From: an uncultured bacterium
GTDB lineage: Bacteria > Verrucomicrobiota > Lentisphaeria > Victivallales > UBA1829
Direction of reading: 5' to 3'
NCBI GenBank assembly: GCA_949292215.1
Contig: CASEYW010000020.1
Coordinates: 1-33,367, forward strand
Length of the DNA stretch: 33,367 nt
The translations under genes were made by a program, and so were the position numbers. Of this stretch, positions 15,404 through 24,422 are shown piece by piece. Below the pieces are notes generated by a model that worked only from the letters and a program-made list of their open reading frames with translations, had not been told where the DNA came from and did not search any database. Numbering within the stretch: the first letter of the stretch is position 1; each line of letters begins with the position of its first letter.

Positions 15404-17425
15404 TCATTCCGGTTTCTGGTTTCCGTCGGGAGCGGCTCCCGGCGTATGGAGTGCTTCGTCAAGGACATCGTTGTCTCTGGTTTCACGCGGAGGCATGCCG
15501 AGGAGTTCGCGGATTTCTGCGGCATCCAGCGTTTCCCGTTCGAGAAGGGCATGTGCGAGTTTGTCAAGTTCATCACGGTGTTCCGTGAGAATCCTGGTTG
15601 CGGTGGCTTTTGCCTCCATGACAATCCGCTTGATTTCGAGGTCGATTTCTCTTGCGGTCTCTTCGCTGAACGATTCGTTGCGTGTGATGTCTCTGCCGAG
15701 ATAGATGTGATCGGCACGTTCTCCATACTGAACCGTACCGAGCTTTTCGCTCATTCCGAAGGCGCAGACCATGGCTTTGGCAACTTTGGTTGCGTGTTCG
15801 ATGTCGGCGGAGGCTCCGCTTGTGACATCGCCAATGACAAGTTCCTCGGCGACGCGTCCACCCATATCCTGAACCATGGAGTCGATCATTTCAAGGCGGC
15901 TCTGGGAATAGCGGTCCTCATCGGGCATCATCATCGTTGCTCCAAGATATGCCTGACCGCGCGGGATGATCGTCACCTTATGGAGTCCCATGGCGTTTTT
16001 GCAGTGCAGATTGACGATGGCGTGTCCGGCCTCATGCCATGCAGTGAGTTTACGTTCGCGTTCGGAAATTTTACGGCTTTTGCGTTCGCGTCCCCAGCGG
16101 ACCTTGTCGCGTGCTTCTTCAAGATCGGCCTGCACAGCCGCATTGCGGTTGTTTCTGGCTGCGAGAAGAGCCGCTTCATTAATCAGGTTGGCAAGATCGG
16201 CTCCGCTGAATCCAGGCGTGCTTTTGGCAATGGTGTCAAGGTTCACGGCAGGATCCAGTTTGATGTTTTTCGCATGGACATCAAGGATTTTTCTTCGTCC
16301 GCGGATGTCCGGCAGGTCGATTACGATCTGACGGTCGAAGCGGCCCGGGCGCAGCAGGGCGGGATCAAGAACATCCGCCCGGTTGGTTGCCGCCAGAACA
16401 ATGACACCTTCCTGTGTTTCGAGGCCGTCCATTTCCACGAGCATGGCGTTCAGGGTCTGTTCGCGTTCATCGTGTCCGCCGCCGATTCCGGTGAATCTGG
16501 AACGTCCGACGGCATCAATTTCATCAATGAAGATCAGACAGGGTGCATTTTTCCGTGCCTGCTCAAACATATCCCTGACACGACTTGCTCCCACGCCGAC
16601 GAACATTTCCACAAAATCCGAACCGCTGATTGCAAAGAACGGCACGTTGGCTTCCCCTGCAACAGCTTTGGCAAGCAGGGTCTTTCCTGTTCCCGGCGGT
16701 CCCATGAGGAGAGCGCCTTTCGGGATGCGTCCGCCGAGCATTTTGAATTTCAGCGGGTCTTTGAGGTAATCGACGATTTCCTTGGTTTCCTCTTTGGCTT
16801 CATCGCAACCAGCAACATCGTCGAATTTTTTCTTGTTTTCATCAGCGGTGATCATTCTGGCGCGGCTCTTTCCGAACTGCATGGCGCCTTTGCCTGCCAT
16901 TTTCAGCTGACGGGAGAAAAGAATGTAGATGAGCCCGATGATCAGAATGCCGATAATCAGGTTGACAAGCAGATTCTTCCACCAGTTGTCACGCTGAAGA
17001 ACTTCGACTTTGACCTTGTCGAGGCCCTTCATGATCGCCTCCGTTTTGATGACACGCGTTGCATAATAGAATTTGACCGGCTGACGGGAATCCTTCCGGG
17101 CGATTTGAGTGGTCAGGTCGGTAACATCGGAATTTGCCTGGCGAAGATTTTTCCGGTATTCCCCTTCAATGTAAAGGACATTTTCGGATTCCGGTGTGAT
17201 GACTGCTGTTTTGATATCGCCGGCAGTAAGTTTCTTTTCGAATTTCGTCTGGCTCCATTCCTCTCTTGCGCCGACGGCTGGATTGTATTTGTATACAAAC
17301 AGCGTGACAATCATCATGAGGATGAGCAGCCAGATGAAAATCGAGAGGGGAGGGCGCCGGGATGGCTGCCCGGAACGGTTCTGCGGTGGAGGAGGGGATG
17401 AATTTTTTTTCTGATCGTCATTCAT
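15404..17425 (-). CDS. ftsH: ATP-dependent zinc metalloprotease FtsH
   Basis: A 673-residue membrane protease that unfolds and degrades membrane and regulatory proteins as a hexamer. It has a Pro-rich cytoplasmic N-tail, TM1 at about 27-45, a periplasmic segment, TM2 at about 151-171, Walker A GPPGTGKT at 242-249, Walker B LIFIDEID at 297-304, the second region of homology [19 protein letters not shown] at 348, and the zinc site HEAGH at 464-468 with the later [10 protein letters not shown] block supplying the third ligand. All key residues are present. I start at the ATG of MNDDQKK; a TTG 13 codons upstream is the alternative, and the ribosome site (AAAAGG) is a little far from the ATG. It lies downstream of the FHA gene and upstream of the DUF167 gene. 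Confidence 0.96.
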   Translation of the reverse strand: MNDDQKKNSSPPPPQNRSGQPSRRPPLSIFIWLLILMMIVTLFVYKYNPAVGAREEWSQTKFEKKLTAGDIKTAVITPESENVLYIEGEYRKNLRQANSDVTDLTTQIARKDSRQPVKFYYATRVIKTEAIMKGLDKVKVEVLQRDNWWKNLLVNLIIGILIIGLIYILFSRQLKMAGKGAMQFGKSRARMITADENKKKFDDVAGCDEAKEETKEIVDYLKDPLKFKMLGGRIPKGALLMGPPGTGKTLLAKAVAGEANVPFFAISGSDFVEMFVGVGASRVRDMFEQARKNAPCLIFIDEIDAVGRSRFTGIGGGHDEREQTLNAMLVEMDGLETQEGVIVLAATNRADVLDPALLRPGRFDRQIVIDLPDIRGRRKILDVHAKNIKLDPAVNLDTIAKSTPGFSGADLANLINEAALLAARNNRNAAVQADLEEARDKVRWGRERKSRKISERERKLTAWHEAGHAIVNLHCKNAMGLHKVTIIPRGQAYLGATMMMPDEDRYSQSRLEMIDSMVQDMGGRVAEELVIGDVTSGASADIEHATKVAKAMVCAFGMSEKLGTVQYGERADHIYLGRDITRNESFSEETAREIDLEIKRIVMEAKATATRILTEHRDELDKLAHALLERETLDAAEIRELLGMPPRETRDNDVLDEALHTPGAAPDGNQKPE

Positions 17426-17481
17426 TGATACTAAAAACCTTTTCTGTGTTTTCGTTAAATCCAAGGCAATCTATGTTACAA

Positions 17482-17507
17482 TTCGCGCCGGTAGAAACCG
17501 GCGCGAA
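17482..17507 (-). terminator. GC-rich hairpin between the FHA gene and ftsH
   Basis: TTCGCGCCGG and CCGGCGCGAA form a perfect 10-bp stem with a 6-base loop, 41 bases after the FHA stop codon. Only a short T/A-rich tail follows, so termination may be partial, or the hairpin may mark an mRNA processing or stability element. Confidence 0.5.
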
Positions 17508-17547
17508 GGGAATTTGCTACGGTATGAGCGGAACAGGAAACCGTTTG

Positions 17548-18069
17548 TCAGTTCTTGCCCGAGTTCAGCTGCATGAACAGCACCACCAGCAGAACGATGA
17601 CAGCCAGTACCAGCAGGCCGAGCAGGACGATAATGACTATCGTGGTGATGTTTTTGCCTTTCTGCTTACCCTGTGAAACCGTTTCGAGACGTTTCAGAGT
17701 GGATGTCCCCAGATTGGCTGTGGATGTGATATCAATCTTGGTCATCGTCTTCACTTCTCTGGTTCCGCTTTTGTCGTTGCAGTCGAAGAGCATTTCGACT
17801 CCGCCGAGCTGAATCATGTCGGTACTTTTCAGTTCCTTTTCGGTAATCGGTTCATTGTTGACTCTGGAGCCGTTGGTTGAGTTCCGGTCCCGGAGAATAT
17901 AGGTGGAACCTTTTTTGATGAAATCCGCGTGATAGGAACTGATGGACGGGTCTTTGATGCAGATGTCACGTTCATCCACTCGGCCGACTGTATGAATATC
18001 CTTGGTCAGTTCAAATACTTTTCCTCTGAACTGTTCCGACAAAACTATGAGTTTGGGTGTATCCGCCAT
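17548..18069 (-). CDS. FHA-domain protein with C-terminal membrane anchor
   Basis: A 173-residue protein. Residues about 15-95 are a forkhead-associated domain that binds phosphothreonine peptides: TVGRVDERDICIKDPSISSYHADF, then RDRNSTNGSRVNNEPI with the conserved Gly-Arg, Ser-x-x-His and Asn-Gly residues. A Thr/Ser-rich linker leads to one hydrophobic segment near 143-166 (TTIVIIVLLGLLVLAVIVLLVVLF) and a short tail, so it is a tail-anchored membrane protein with a cytoplasmic FHA domain. It has its own good promoter, and a hairpin separates it from ftsH. A link to Ser/Thr kinase signalling is expected from the domain, but no kinase is in the window. Confidence 0.9.
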   Translation of the reverse strand: MADTPKLIVLSEQFRGKVFELTKDIHTVGRVDERDICIKDPSISSYHADFIKKGSTYILRDRNSTNGSRVNNEPITEKELKSTDMIQLGGVEMLFDCNDKSGTREVKTMTKIDITSTANLGTSTLKRLETVSQGKQKGKNITTIVIIVLLGLLVLAVIVLLVVLFMQLNSGKN

Positions 18070-18133
18070 GGCTGCTCCTCACATTGGTACAGGGTGCGTA
18101 TGCCTGCTGTTTGCACAATCGTTTTTAAATATG

Positions 18134-18161
18134 AAGATATATCAAAAAATGAACTTGTCAA
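18134..18161 (-). promoter_or_regulatory. Promoter of the FHA gene
   Basis: On the minus strand a perfect TTGACA (18156-18161) is followed after 16 bases by TATCTT (18134-18139). The leader would be about 58 bases. The region between the divergent FHA and tig genes is A/T-rich; no equally clear promoter was found for tig. Confidence 0.65.
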
Positions 18162-18329
18162 TAGGCAAATGGAGGAAATTTTGAAAAAAAAGTCTTCTTT
18201 TCTTCTTTTTTTTTCGAAAAACGGACTGGAAAAATCGGTTCAAGCTGTTATATTCATAAGTTCAGTATTTTTATAAGCACAAGTTTTTTGTGTCAATCAT
18301 CACAGTAAAGCAATGGAAAGGTGGATAGC

Positions 18330-19652
18330 ATGTCTGCTGACTCTTTGAAAGACTCGATTCAGATTGAGTTTAAGGAAACTGCTCCCTGCGCGCAGGAAGC
18401 CTCCGTGAAAATTCCGGCGACGGAAGTCGAGAAGACTTTTAACAATATTGTGAAAGAAATCTCACGCGAAGTCCAGATTCAGGGATTCCGGAAGGGCAAG
18501 GTTCCCCCGGCTCTCATCAAGGCAAGATTCACTCAGAACATCATCGAAGACACTGCCAAGCATCTCCAGAACGCTGCCATTGAAAAGATTCAGACGCAGC
18601 TTGATCTTGTCGCAGTAACAGCTGTGGATGATGGAAAGGTGATGCCCGCCGCTGACAAGGAATACACCTTCAAAGCCGCAATCGAGACCGCTCCCAAGTT
18701 CGAGCTCCCCGATTACAAGGCTCTTTCCATTGAGGTCGCAAAAGGTGAGGATGCGGAAAAACAGATTGCAGAGCGCCTCGCAAGCCTGAAAGACATTTAT
18801 GCGGATGACGTCAAAGTGGAGACCGAATCCCTTGCCGGCGATATGCTGAAAGTTTCCTACGAGTCCGATTTCCAGCCTGCAGAAGATGCTTCCCCCTCTT
18901 TGAAGCGTATGGCAAAAGCTGACGAAGCCTGGATCTGGCTTCACGAACCTGAATACGTTCCAGGCGCAAACGCTGCCCTGACCGGAGTCAAAGCTGGTGA
19001 AACCCGCGAGTTCACTTCCGAATTCCCCGCCGACTGGCGCGAACAGGGACTGGCTGGCAAGAAAGTCAAATATACCGTGAAAGTCAATGAAGTTCAGCGC
19101 AAGCAGCCTGTCGAAGACGAGGCAAAACTTGCGGAAAAACTTCATGTTGAAAGCGTTGAAAAACTTCATGAAGACCTGAAGAAATCCATCGAATTCAAGA
19201 TTGAAAACGACCGGAAAAATGCCGCTCGCGAGAAAGTGCTTGATCTTCTGCTCGGCAAAGCCGGTGCGTTTGAGCTGCCGAAATCCATCGTCGAAGGCGA
19301 GACGGAACGCGAATTTACAAAACTTGCGAATCAGCTCGTCCGCAGCGAGGAAGACGTCGAAAAATTCAAGGCGGAGAAGGAAAAACATCTTGAAACCGCA
19401 AAAGCGGAAGCGGAAAAGAATCTGAGACGTTTCTTTGTTATCCGTAAAATTGCGGAAACGGAAAAAATCGAAGTTTCCAAAAATGAATTCGATGCCCAGA
19501 TCAAAAGCATGAGTTCCTATTTCGGCTACAAGGAAAAAGATGTGATCAAGGCCATCCGCCGCAACGGTGCGATCGGGGAGATTCATGCGGATCTCCTGAC
19601 CGGCAAGGTCCTGGATTTCATCGTGGACAAGGCCGATATCAAGGAAGTGTAA
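18330..19652 (+). CDS. tig: Trigger factor, ribosome-associated chaperone
   Basis: A 440-residue chaperone that binds ribosomal protein L23 and shields nascent chains. The N-terminal domain carries the ribosome-binding loop GFRKGKVPPALI near residue 50. A central FKBP-like prolyl isomerase segment lies at about 150-245 (DMLKVSYESDF, VPGANAALTGVKAGETREFTSEFP), but its match to the isomerase core is weak, and it contains an insertion around PSLKRMAKADEAWIWLHEPEY. The C-terminal half is the long helical SurA-like arm domain. I start at the ATG with GGTGG about seven bases upstream; a GTG three codons earlier is the alternative. It precedes clpP and clpX, the usual order in many bacteria. Confidence 0.93.
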   Translation: MSADSLKDSIQIEFKETAPCAQEASVKIPATEVEKTFNNIVKEISREVQIQGFRKGKVPPALIKARFTQNIIEDTAKHLQNAAIEKIQTQLDLVAVTAVDDGKVMPAADKEYTFKAAIETAPKFELPDYKALSIEVAKGEDAEKQIAERLASLKDIYADDVKVETESLAGDMLKVSYESDFQPAEDASPSLKRMAKADEAWIWLHEPEYVPGANAALTGVKAGETREFTSEFPADWREQGLAGKKVKYTVKVNEVQRKQPVEDEAKLAEKLHVESVEKLHEDLKKSIEFKIENDRKNAAREKVLDLLLGKAGAFELPKSIVEGETEREFTKLANQLVRSEEDVEKFKAEKEKHLETAKAEAEKNLRRFFVIRKIAETEKIEVSKNEFDAQIKSMSSYFGYKEKDVIKAIRRNGAIGEIHADLLTGKVLDFIVDKADIKEV

Positions 19653-19670
19653 TATTTTTTGCGTGAACAC

Positions 19671-19737
19671 CCGGCATTCCGGCTTGAAAAACAGGATGGG
19701 GCAGCAGCTCCATCCTTCTTCCTGTCGGGAGTGCCGG
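19671..19737. other. Nested stem-loop between tig and clpP
   Basis: An inner stem (AGGATGGGGC with GCTCCATCCT, 10 bp including one G-T, at 19693-19716) is enclosed by outer arms CCGGCATTCCGG and CGGGAGTGCCGG (19671-19682 and 19726-19737, two imperfections, one a wobble). It could end tig transcripts or control clpP; a second small stem, CGGGTTG/CAACCCG, follows near 19794-19819. Confidence 0.5.
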
Positions 19738-19842
19738 TTCTGTTCAGAAGCTCCGGTTCGCCGACCTCTCTGGGCCGGAGGGTATATGGGAAGACGGGTT
19801 GTGTCAAATGGCAACCCGGGAGAATAATCGAAGGAGAATCGC

Positions 19843-20439
19843 ATGATTAAGAATTCAATGCTTGTTCCGATGGTGGTTGAACAGACCGGGCAGGGCGAAC
19901 GCGGATACGACATCTATTCGCGTCTGCTCAAAGACAGAATCATTCTTCTCGGAACACCGATTGATGACTCCGTGGCCAATCTGATTGTTGCGGAACTGCT
20001 TTATCTGCAGTCCGAAGACCCGAAAAAAGACATAGACATGTACATCAACAGTCCGGGCGGCGTGATTACTTCCGGACTTGCGATTCTCGACTGCATGAAG
20101 GTGATTTCCTGTGATGTCAAAACGTATTGCGTCGGACAGGCTGCCAGCATGGCTGCCGTTCTGCTTTGCGCGGGGACCAAGGGCAAGCGTTTTGCTCTGC
20201 CGAATGCCCGGGTGATGATTCACCAGCCGCGCGGCGGCTCCGAAGGAACCGCTGCCGACATCGATATTCAGGCAAAGGAGATTCTCGCGATGCGCTCCAA
20301 ACTCAATCAGATCATCGCAACACACACCGGACAGAGCATTCAGAAAGTGACTCGCGATACCGATCGCGATTATTTCATGTCTGCGGAAGAGGCTGTCAAA
20401 TACGGCATCGTCGACAGCATCATTCAACACAGAGCCTGA
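19843..20439 (+). CDS. clpP: ATP-dependent Clp protease proteolytic subunit
   Basis: A 198-residue serine protease that forms the two-ring chamber into which ClpX feeds substrates. The catalytic triad is present: Ser102 in GQAASMAAV, His127 in VMIHQPRGG and Asp176 in DTDRDYFMS. The active-site Gly loop SPGGVITSG at residues 70-78 is conserved. A strong ribosome site (AAGGAG) precedes the ATG. The short N-terminal segment is probably processed, as is usual. It is 13 bases upstream of clpX. Confidence 0.97.
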   Translation: MIKNSMLVPMVVEQTGQGERGYDIYSRLLKDRIILLGTPIDDSVANLIVAELLYLQSEDPKKDIDMYINSPGGVITSGLAILDCMKVISCDVKTYCVGQAASMAAVLLCAGTKGKRFALPNARVMIHQPRGGSEGTAADIDIQAKEILAMRSKLNQIIATHTGQSIQKVTRDTDRDYFMSAEEAVKYGIVDSIIQHRA

Positions 20440-20452
20440 ACGGGAGCGGATC

Positions 20453-21766
20453 ATGGGCAAAGATAACAATGGCGGAGAGATTCCGCGCTGTTCTTTCTGC
20501 GGCCGTCTGGCGAATGAACCCGGTGTCGGGCAGATCATTTCCAGTCCAAGCGGTGCATCGATCTGCCAGAGCTGCGTGGAAACGTGCGAAGAGCTGATTC
20601 ATCCTGCGAAAAAGCAACCGGATCCGGCAAAACAGCCGCTTCCGGTTGCAAAAATCAAGGTCCCGAAACCGGCTGAGATCAAAGCGGAGCTGGATAAATA
20701 TGTTGTCGGTCAGAATACGGCAAAAAAGATTCTTTCCGTCGCGGTCTACAATCACTACAAGCGCCTGAAGAGCAGGGGGGAGTCCGTTTCGCCGGAAAAT
20801 TCCGATATTGAGATCGAAAAAAGCAATGTTCTTCTGATCGGTCCCACCGGTTCCGGCAAGACTCTTCTTGCCAGAACCATGGCAAAAATGCTTGATGTCC
20901 CGTTCTGCATTACCGATGCAACAACGTTGACTGAGGCTGGTTATGTGGGAGAGGATGTTGAAAATATCATTCTCCGCCTTCTTCAGGCTGCGGATTTCGA
21001 TGTGGCAAGGGCTCAGATCGGTATCATTTACGTCGATGAAATTGATAAAATCGCCAAGAAGGGCGAGAATGTTTCTATTACACGCGACGTTTCCGGTGAA
21101 GGGGTTCAGCAGGCTCTCCTGAAAATTCTGGAAGGTACCATCGCAAATGTTCCTCCGAAGGGTGGACGGAAGCATCCGAATCAGGAGTATATCCAGGTCG
21201 ATACTTCCAACATTCTGTTTATCTGCGGCGGCGCCTTCGTAGGACTGGACAAGATGATTCAGCGCAGGGTCGGCAAGCGTGTTCTCGGTTTCAATCAGCA
21301 TAAATCCGATGAACAGCGTGCTGTTGAGCTCGACAGTTCCAAAGCGCTGGCTTTGACAGAACCTGAGGATCTCGTGAAATACGGAATCATTCCGGAATTC
21401 ATCGGGCGTCTTCCGGTTGTCACCTCGCTGGAGCCTCTCTCCAAAGAGGATCTTATGAAGATTCTGGTCGAGCCGAAGAATGCGATCACAAAGCAGTACG
21501 AAAAGCTCATGGCGATGGAAAACGTCAAGCTCGAATTCGAAAAAGGCGCTTTGGAGGCGATTGCCGACAAGGCGTGTGAAAAGGGGACCGGTGCTCGCGG
21601 ACTTCGCTCCATCATTGAAGGAATCATGGTTGACATCATGTTCGATGTGCCTTCCCGTGCCGATGTTGAAAAGTGTATCATCACGAAAAAAACTGTGGAG
21701 GGTGGTGCGCCGCTGCTCGTTAAACGGGGTGCCGAAAAACAGAAGAACGTAAGAAAAGCGGTCTGA
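20453..21766 (+). CDS. clpX: ATP-dependent Clp protease ATP-binding subunit ClpX
   Basis: A 437-residue AAA+ unfoldase that recognises tagged proteins and passes them to ClpP. The N-terminal zinc-binding domain has Cys13, Cys16, Cys38 and Cys41. Walker A GPTGSGKT is at 130-137, Walker [12 protein letters not shown] follows, GYVGEDVEN is the pore-region block, and [14 protein letters not shown] with [10 protein letters not shown] mark the C-terminal domain. The loop that contacts ClpP appears as ILGF-like VLGFN, the hydrophobic tripeptide expected of ClpP partners. GGAG stands six bases before the ATG. No oddity seen. Confidence 0.97.
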   Translation: MGKDNNGGEIPRCSFCGRLANEPGVGQIISSPSGASICQSCVETCEELIHPAKKQPDPAKQPLPVAKIKVPKPAEIKAELDKYVVGQNTAKKILSVAVYNHYKRLKSRGESVSPENSDIEIEKSNVLLIGPTGSGKTLLARTMAKMLDVPFCITDATTLTEAGYVGEDVENIILRLLQAADFDVARAQIGIIYVDEIDKIAKKGENVSITRDVSGEGVQQALLKILEGTIANVPPKGGRKHPNQEYIQVDTSNILFICGGAFVGLDKMIQRRVGKRVLGFNQHKSDEQRAVELDSSKALALTEPEDLVKYGIIPEFIGRLPVVTSLEPLSKEDLMKILVEPKNAITKQYEKLMAMENVKLEFEKGALEAIADKACEKGTGARGLRSIIEGIMVDIMFDVPSRADVEKCIITKKTVEGGAPLLVKRGAEKQKNVRKAV

Positions 21767-21844
21767 GCCGATCTCGTGAACAACGAGTACATTTTCAAAA
21801 ACGGATCAGGACTTTGAACTTTTTCTTGACAGGATTCGCCGGAA

Positions 21845-22981
21845 ATGATGGACAGAAATATTGAGATCAGAAAAAAACTTGTTGCTTCGTGCAGACGTAT
21901 TGTAATCAAAGCCGGAACGCGTCTTCTGACCGATCCGGAAGCGCTGGCTGTGCTGATCCGGCAGATTAAAACGGTCCGGGATTCCGGAATTCAGGTCCTG
22001 CTGGTTTCCTCCGGAGCGGTCGGGACGGGAATGCGCAGTCTCGGATTGAAGAAGCGTCCCCGCCGCCTTTCCGAGGTGCAGGCTCTTGCCGCCATTGGAC
22101 AGATTCGGCTGATGTCTGTTTATGAGGCCGAATGTGAGAAACTCGGGTTCAAGGCCGCTCAAATCCTGCTGACCGCGGAGGACCTGCGTTCCCGCGAACG
22201 TCATCTGAATGCGTTGAACTGCATCGAGTCGCTCCTGGCGCAGGATGTTTTGCCGATCATCAATGAAAACGACCCCGTTTCTGTCGATGAACTGAAATTC
22301 GGCGACAACGATATTCTTGCCGCTCTGCTCGCCTCCATGACCCGTTCCGATCTCGCAATTATTCTGACGACCGTGGATGGATTGATGCGCCCGAATCCGG
22401 ATGGCTCCCTCGGCGAACGCATCTCACTTGTCGAAGGCGTGACCGACGAACAGCGAAATATGGCGAACGGAACCGACGACAGCAGCATGTCGATCGGCGG
22501 CATGAAATCAAAACTCCGCTGTGCGGAAATTCTGAACTCCGCGGGAGAATGCCTCTGGATCGCTTCCGGAAAAGATGCCCATGTGATCGAACGGATTTTC
22601 AACGGTGAGGATGTGGGAACGGTTTTCATTCCCCACCACCGCACGAAAGTGGAATCCAGAAAACGCTGGCTTGCGACATTTGCCAAACCCTCGGGCAAGA
22701 TTATCATCGACTCCGGTGCGGTCCGGGCGCTTGCCACTCATGGAAGCAGCCTTCTGCCTGCGGGAATGAAATTCGTGCAGGGAACGTTCAAGCGGGGAAG
22801 CATTGTGGAGGTCTGTTCGCTCGAAGGCGAACTGATTGCGAAGGGACTGACAAACTTCAGCTCCGAGGACTGCATGAAGCTGATCGGCTGCCAGAGTTCC
22901 GAAATTCACGATATCCTCCGGTGTGACGCCGACAGCGAAATCATTCACCGCAACAATATGGCTGTTCTCAAGGCCGATTGA
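21845..22981 (+). CDS. proB: Glutamate 5-kinase with PUA domain
   Basis: A 378-residue enzyme that phosphorylates glutamate at the gamma position, the first step of proline synthesis. The amino-acid kinase domain shows IVIKAGTRLLT, VSSGAVGTGM, INENDPVSVDELKFGDND and GGMKSKL. The C-terminal PUA domain spans about 280-370 (GKIIIDSGAVRAL, GTFKRGSIVEV). Such PUA domains usually accompany feedback inhibition by proline. ATG at 21845 is followed immediately by a second ATG; the ribosome site is modest. No proA is nearby. miaB starts eight bases after its stop, suggesting co-transcription. Confidence 0.95.
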   Translation: MMDRNIEIRKKLVASCRRIVIKAGTRLLTDPEALAVLIRQIKTVRDSGIQVLLVSSGAVGTGMRSLGLKKRPRRLSEVQALAAIGQIRLMSVYEAECEKLGFKAAQILLTAEDLRSRERHLNALNCIESLLAQDVLPIINENDPVSVDELKFGDNDILAALLASMTRSDLAIILTTVDGLMRPNPDGSLGERISLVEGVTDEQRNMANGTDDSSMSIGGMKSKLRCAEILNSAGECLWIASGKDAHVIERIFNGEDVGTVFIPHHRTKVESRKRWLATFAKPSGKIIIDSGAVRALATHGSSLLPAGMKFVQGTFKRGSIVEVCSLEGELIAKGLTNFSSEDCMKLIGCQSSEIHDILRCDADSEIIHRNNMAVLKAD

Positions 22982-22989
22982 TTTTTCCG

Positions 22990-24315
22990 ATGAAGATCTA
23001 CATCAAAACTTACGGCTGCCAGATGAATGAGCGCGACAGCGATGCCGCCGCCGCAATGCTTGCCGCTGACGGTCATATCATTGTTCCCGACGAGGAATCC
23101 GCAGACCTGATTCTTCTGAACACCTGCAGTGTCCGGGATCAGGCGGAGCGCAAAGCCATCGGCAAACTTGGGATTCTGGTGCGTCTGAAGGAAGAACACC
23201 CGCATCTGCTGTTCGGCATCATGGGCTGCATGGCGCAGAGCCGCGGAACGGAGCTGCTGAAAACCATTCCGCACTTGAATTTTGCGGTCGGAACCGATCA
23301 GATTCATGAACTGCCGGAAATTGTTGCGTCTCTGGCTGAAAAGAGGAAAATTGAGGCGACCGGACATGACAATTTGAAAGATGTGGACGGAATTGATGCC
23401 CATACGCGGAAACATTCGTTTTCTGATTTCATATCAATCATGCGCGGCTGCAATCGTTTCTGTTCCTATTGCATTGTGCCGTATGCCCGCGGCCGCGAAC
23501 GCAGCCGTTCTCCGGAGGGAATTCTTGAGGAGGCGCGGCGCCTTGCGGAATCCGGTGTGAAGGAGGTCATGCTGCTGGGGCAGAATGTCGCCGCCTATGG
23601 AATCGACGGCATCTCCTTCCCGGATCATGTTTCTCCATTTGCCGATCTGCTTGAGTCGATCGCTGCGATCGACGGGATTCGTCGCATCCGCTTTACTTCG
23701 CCGCATCCTGCATTTTTCAATACGCGCCTGATTGAGGCGATCGCAAACACGCCGAAGGTCTGCAAGAGCATTCACCTGCCGCTCCAGTCCGGATCGGATC
23801 GGATTCTGAAGGCGATGAATCGCCCTTATACGGCAAAACAGTACATGGAGATTGTAAACAGGCTCAGGGCGCTCTGTCCGGAAATCGCATTTTCAACGGA
23901 TATCATCGTTGGTTTTCCCGGCGAGACGGACGAGGATTTCGAGGCAACACGTCACATCATGAACGAAGTCGGATATGACAATGCGTTCATCTTCAAATAC
24001 TCTCCGCGAAAGGGAACCAGAGCTGCGGAGCAAATGACAGACAATGTCCCGCAGAATGTCAAGGAGGCAAGAAATCAGATTCTCCTTGAGGACTTGGCAA
24101 AATATTCGGCAAAGGCGAATGATAAATTTGTCGGACGCATCCTTGAAGTGTTTGCCGAGGGGGTCAGCAAGCGCAACGCTTCGCGCTGGAGCGGACGCAC
24201 GGAACTCAACAAACTGGTTGTGTTCGAGCCTAGAGGCGAGTTGAAAAACGGAGATGTCCTGCAGATCAGAATCACGCATGCCACGGCAATGACTCTGTTC
24301 GGAGAGATTGTCTGA
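22990..24315 (+). CDS. miaB: tRNA-2-methylthio-N6-dimethylallyladenosine synthase (MiaB)
   Basis: A 441-residue radical-SAM methylthiotransferase that adds a methylthio group to i6A37 of tRNA. The N-terminal cluster cysteines lie in TYGCQMNERD, LNTCSVRD and GIMGCMAQ; the radical-SAM motif is GCNRFCSYCIVPYARGRERS; IHLPLQSGSD is the usual family block. The C-terminal TRAM domain is visible as FVGRILEVFAEG with GRTELNKLVVF. I start at ATG 22990 rather than a TTG four codons earlier that overlaps the proB stop. The MiaB family is favoured over RimO/MtaB because of the TYGCQMNE opening and overall length. Confidence 0.95.
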   Translation: MKIYIKTYGCQMNERDSDAAAAMLAADGHIIVPDEESADLILLNTCSVRDQAERKAIGKLGILVRLKEEHPHLLFGIMGCMAQSRGTELLKTIPHLNFAVGTDQIHELPEIVASLAEKRKIEATGHDNLKDVDGIDAHTRKHSFSDFISIMRGCNRFCSYCIVPYARGRERSRSPEGILEEARRLAESGVKEVMLLGQNVAAYGIDGISFPDHVSPFADLLESIAAIDGIRRIRFTSPHPAFFNTRLIEAIANTPKVCKSIHLPLQSGSDRILKAMNRPYTAKQYMEIVNRLRALCPEIAFSTDIIVGFPGETDEDFEATRHIMNEVGYDNAFIFKYSPRKGTRAAEQMTDNVPQNVKEARNQILLEDLAKYSAKANDKFVGRILEVFAEGVSKRNASRWSGRTELNKLVVFEPRGELKNGDVLQIRITHATAMTLFGEIV

Positions 24316-24422
24316 CGGAACCGCGAAAGCCGCTCCGGAGGATGTCGCTTTTGTTCCCTTTCCTCCTTGCAAAAGTGCGACGAGGGGATTATCGTATCGA
24401 AACCATTTCAACGGAGGTCGAT

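Noticed and set aside
15158..17401. A 747-codon plus-strand frame opposite ftsH
   Set aside because: ftsH on the minus strand has every motif intact; the opposite frame shows no family motif and no ribosome site.
18462..19913. A long minus-strand open frame opposite tig
   Set aside because: Trigger factor on the plus strand is unmistakable; the antisense product is Phe-rich and without recognisable domains.
21767..21844. Promoter for proB from TTGACA at 21827
   Set aside because: No -10 box at a suitable distance before the start codon; the gene probably depends on upstream transcription or an unseen promoter.
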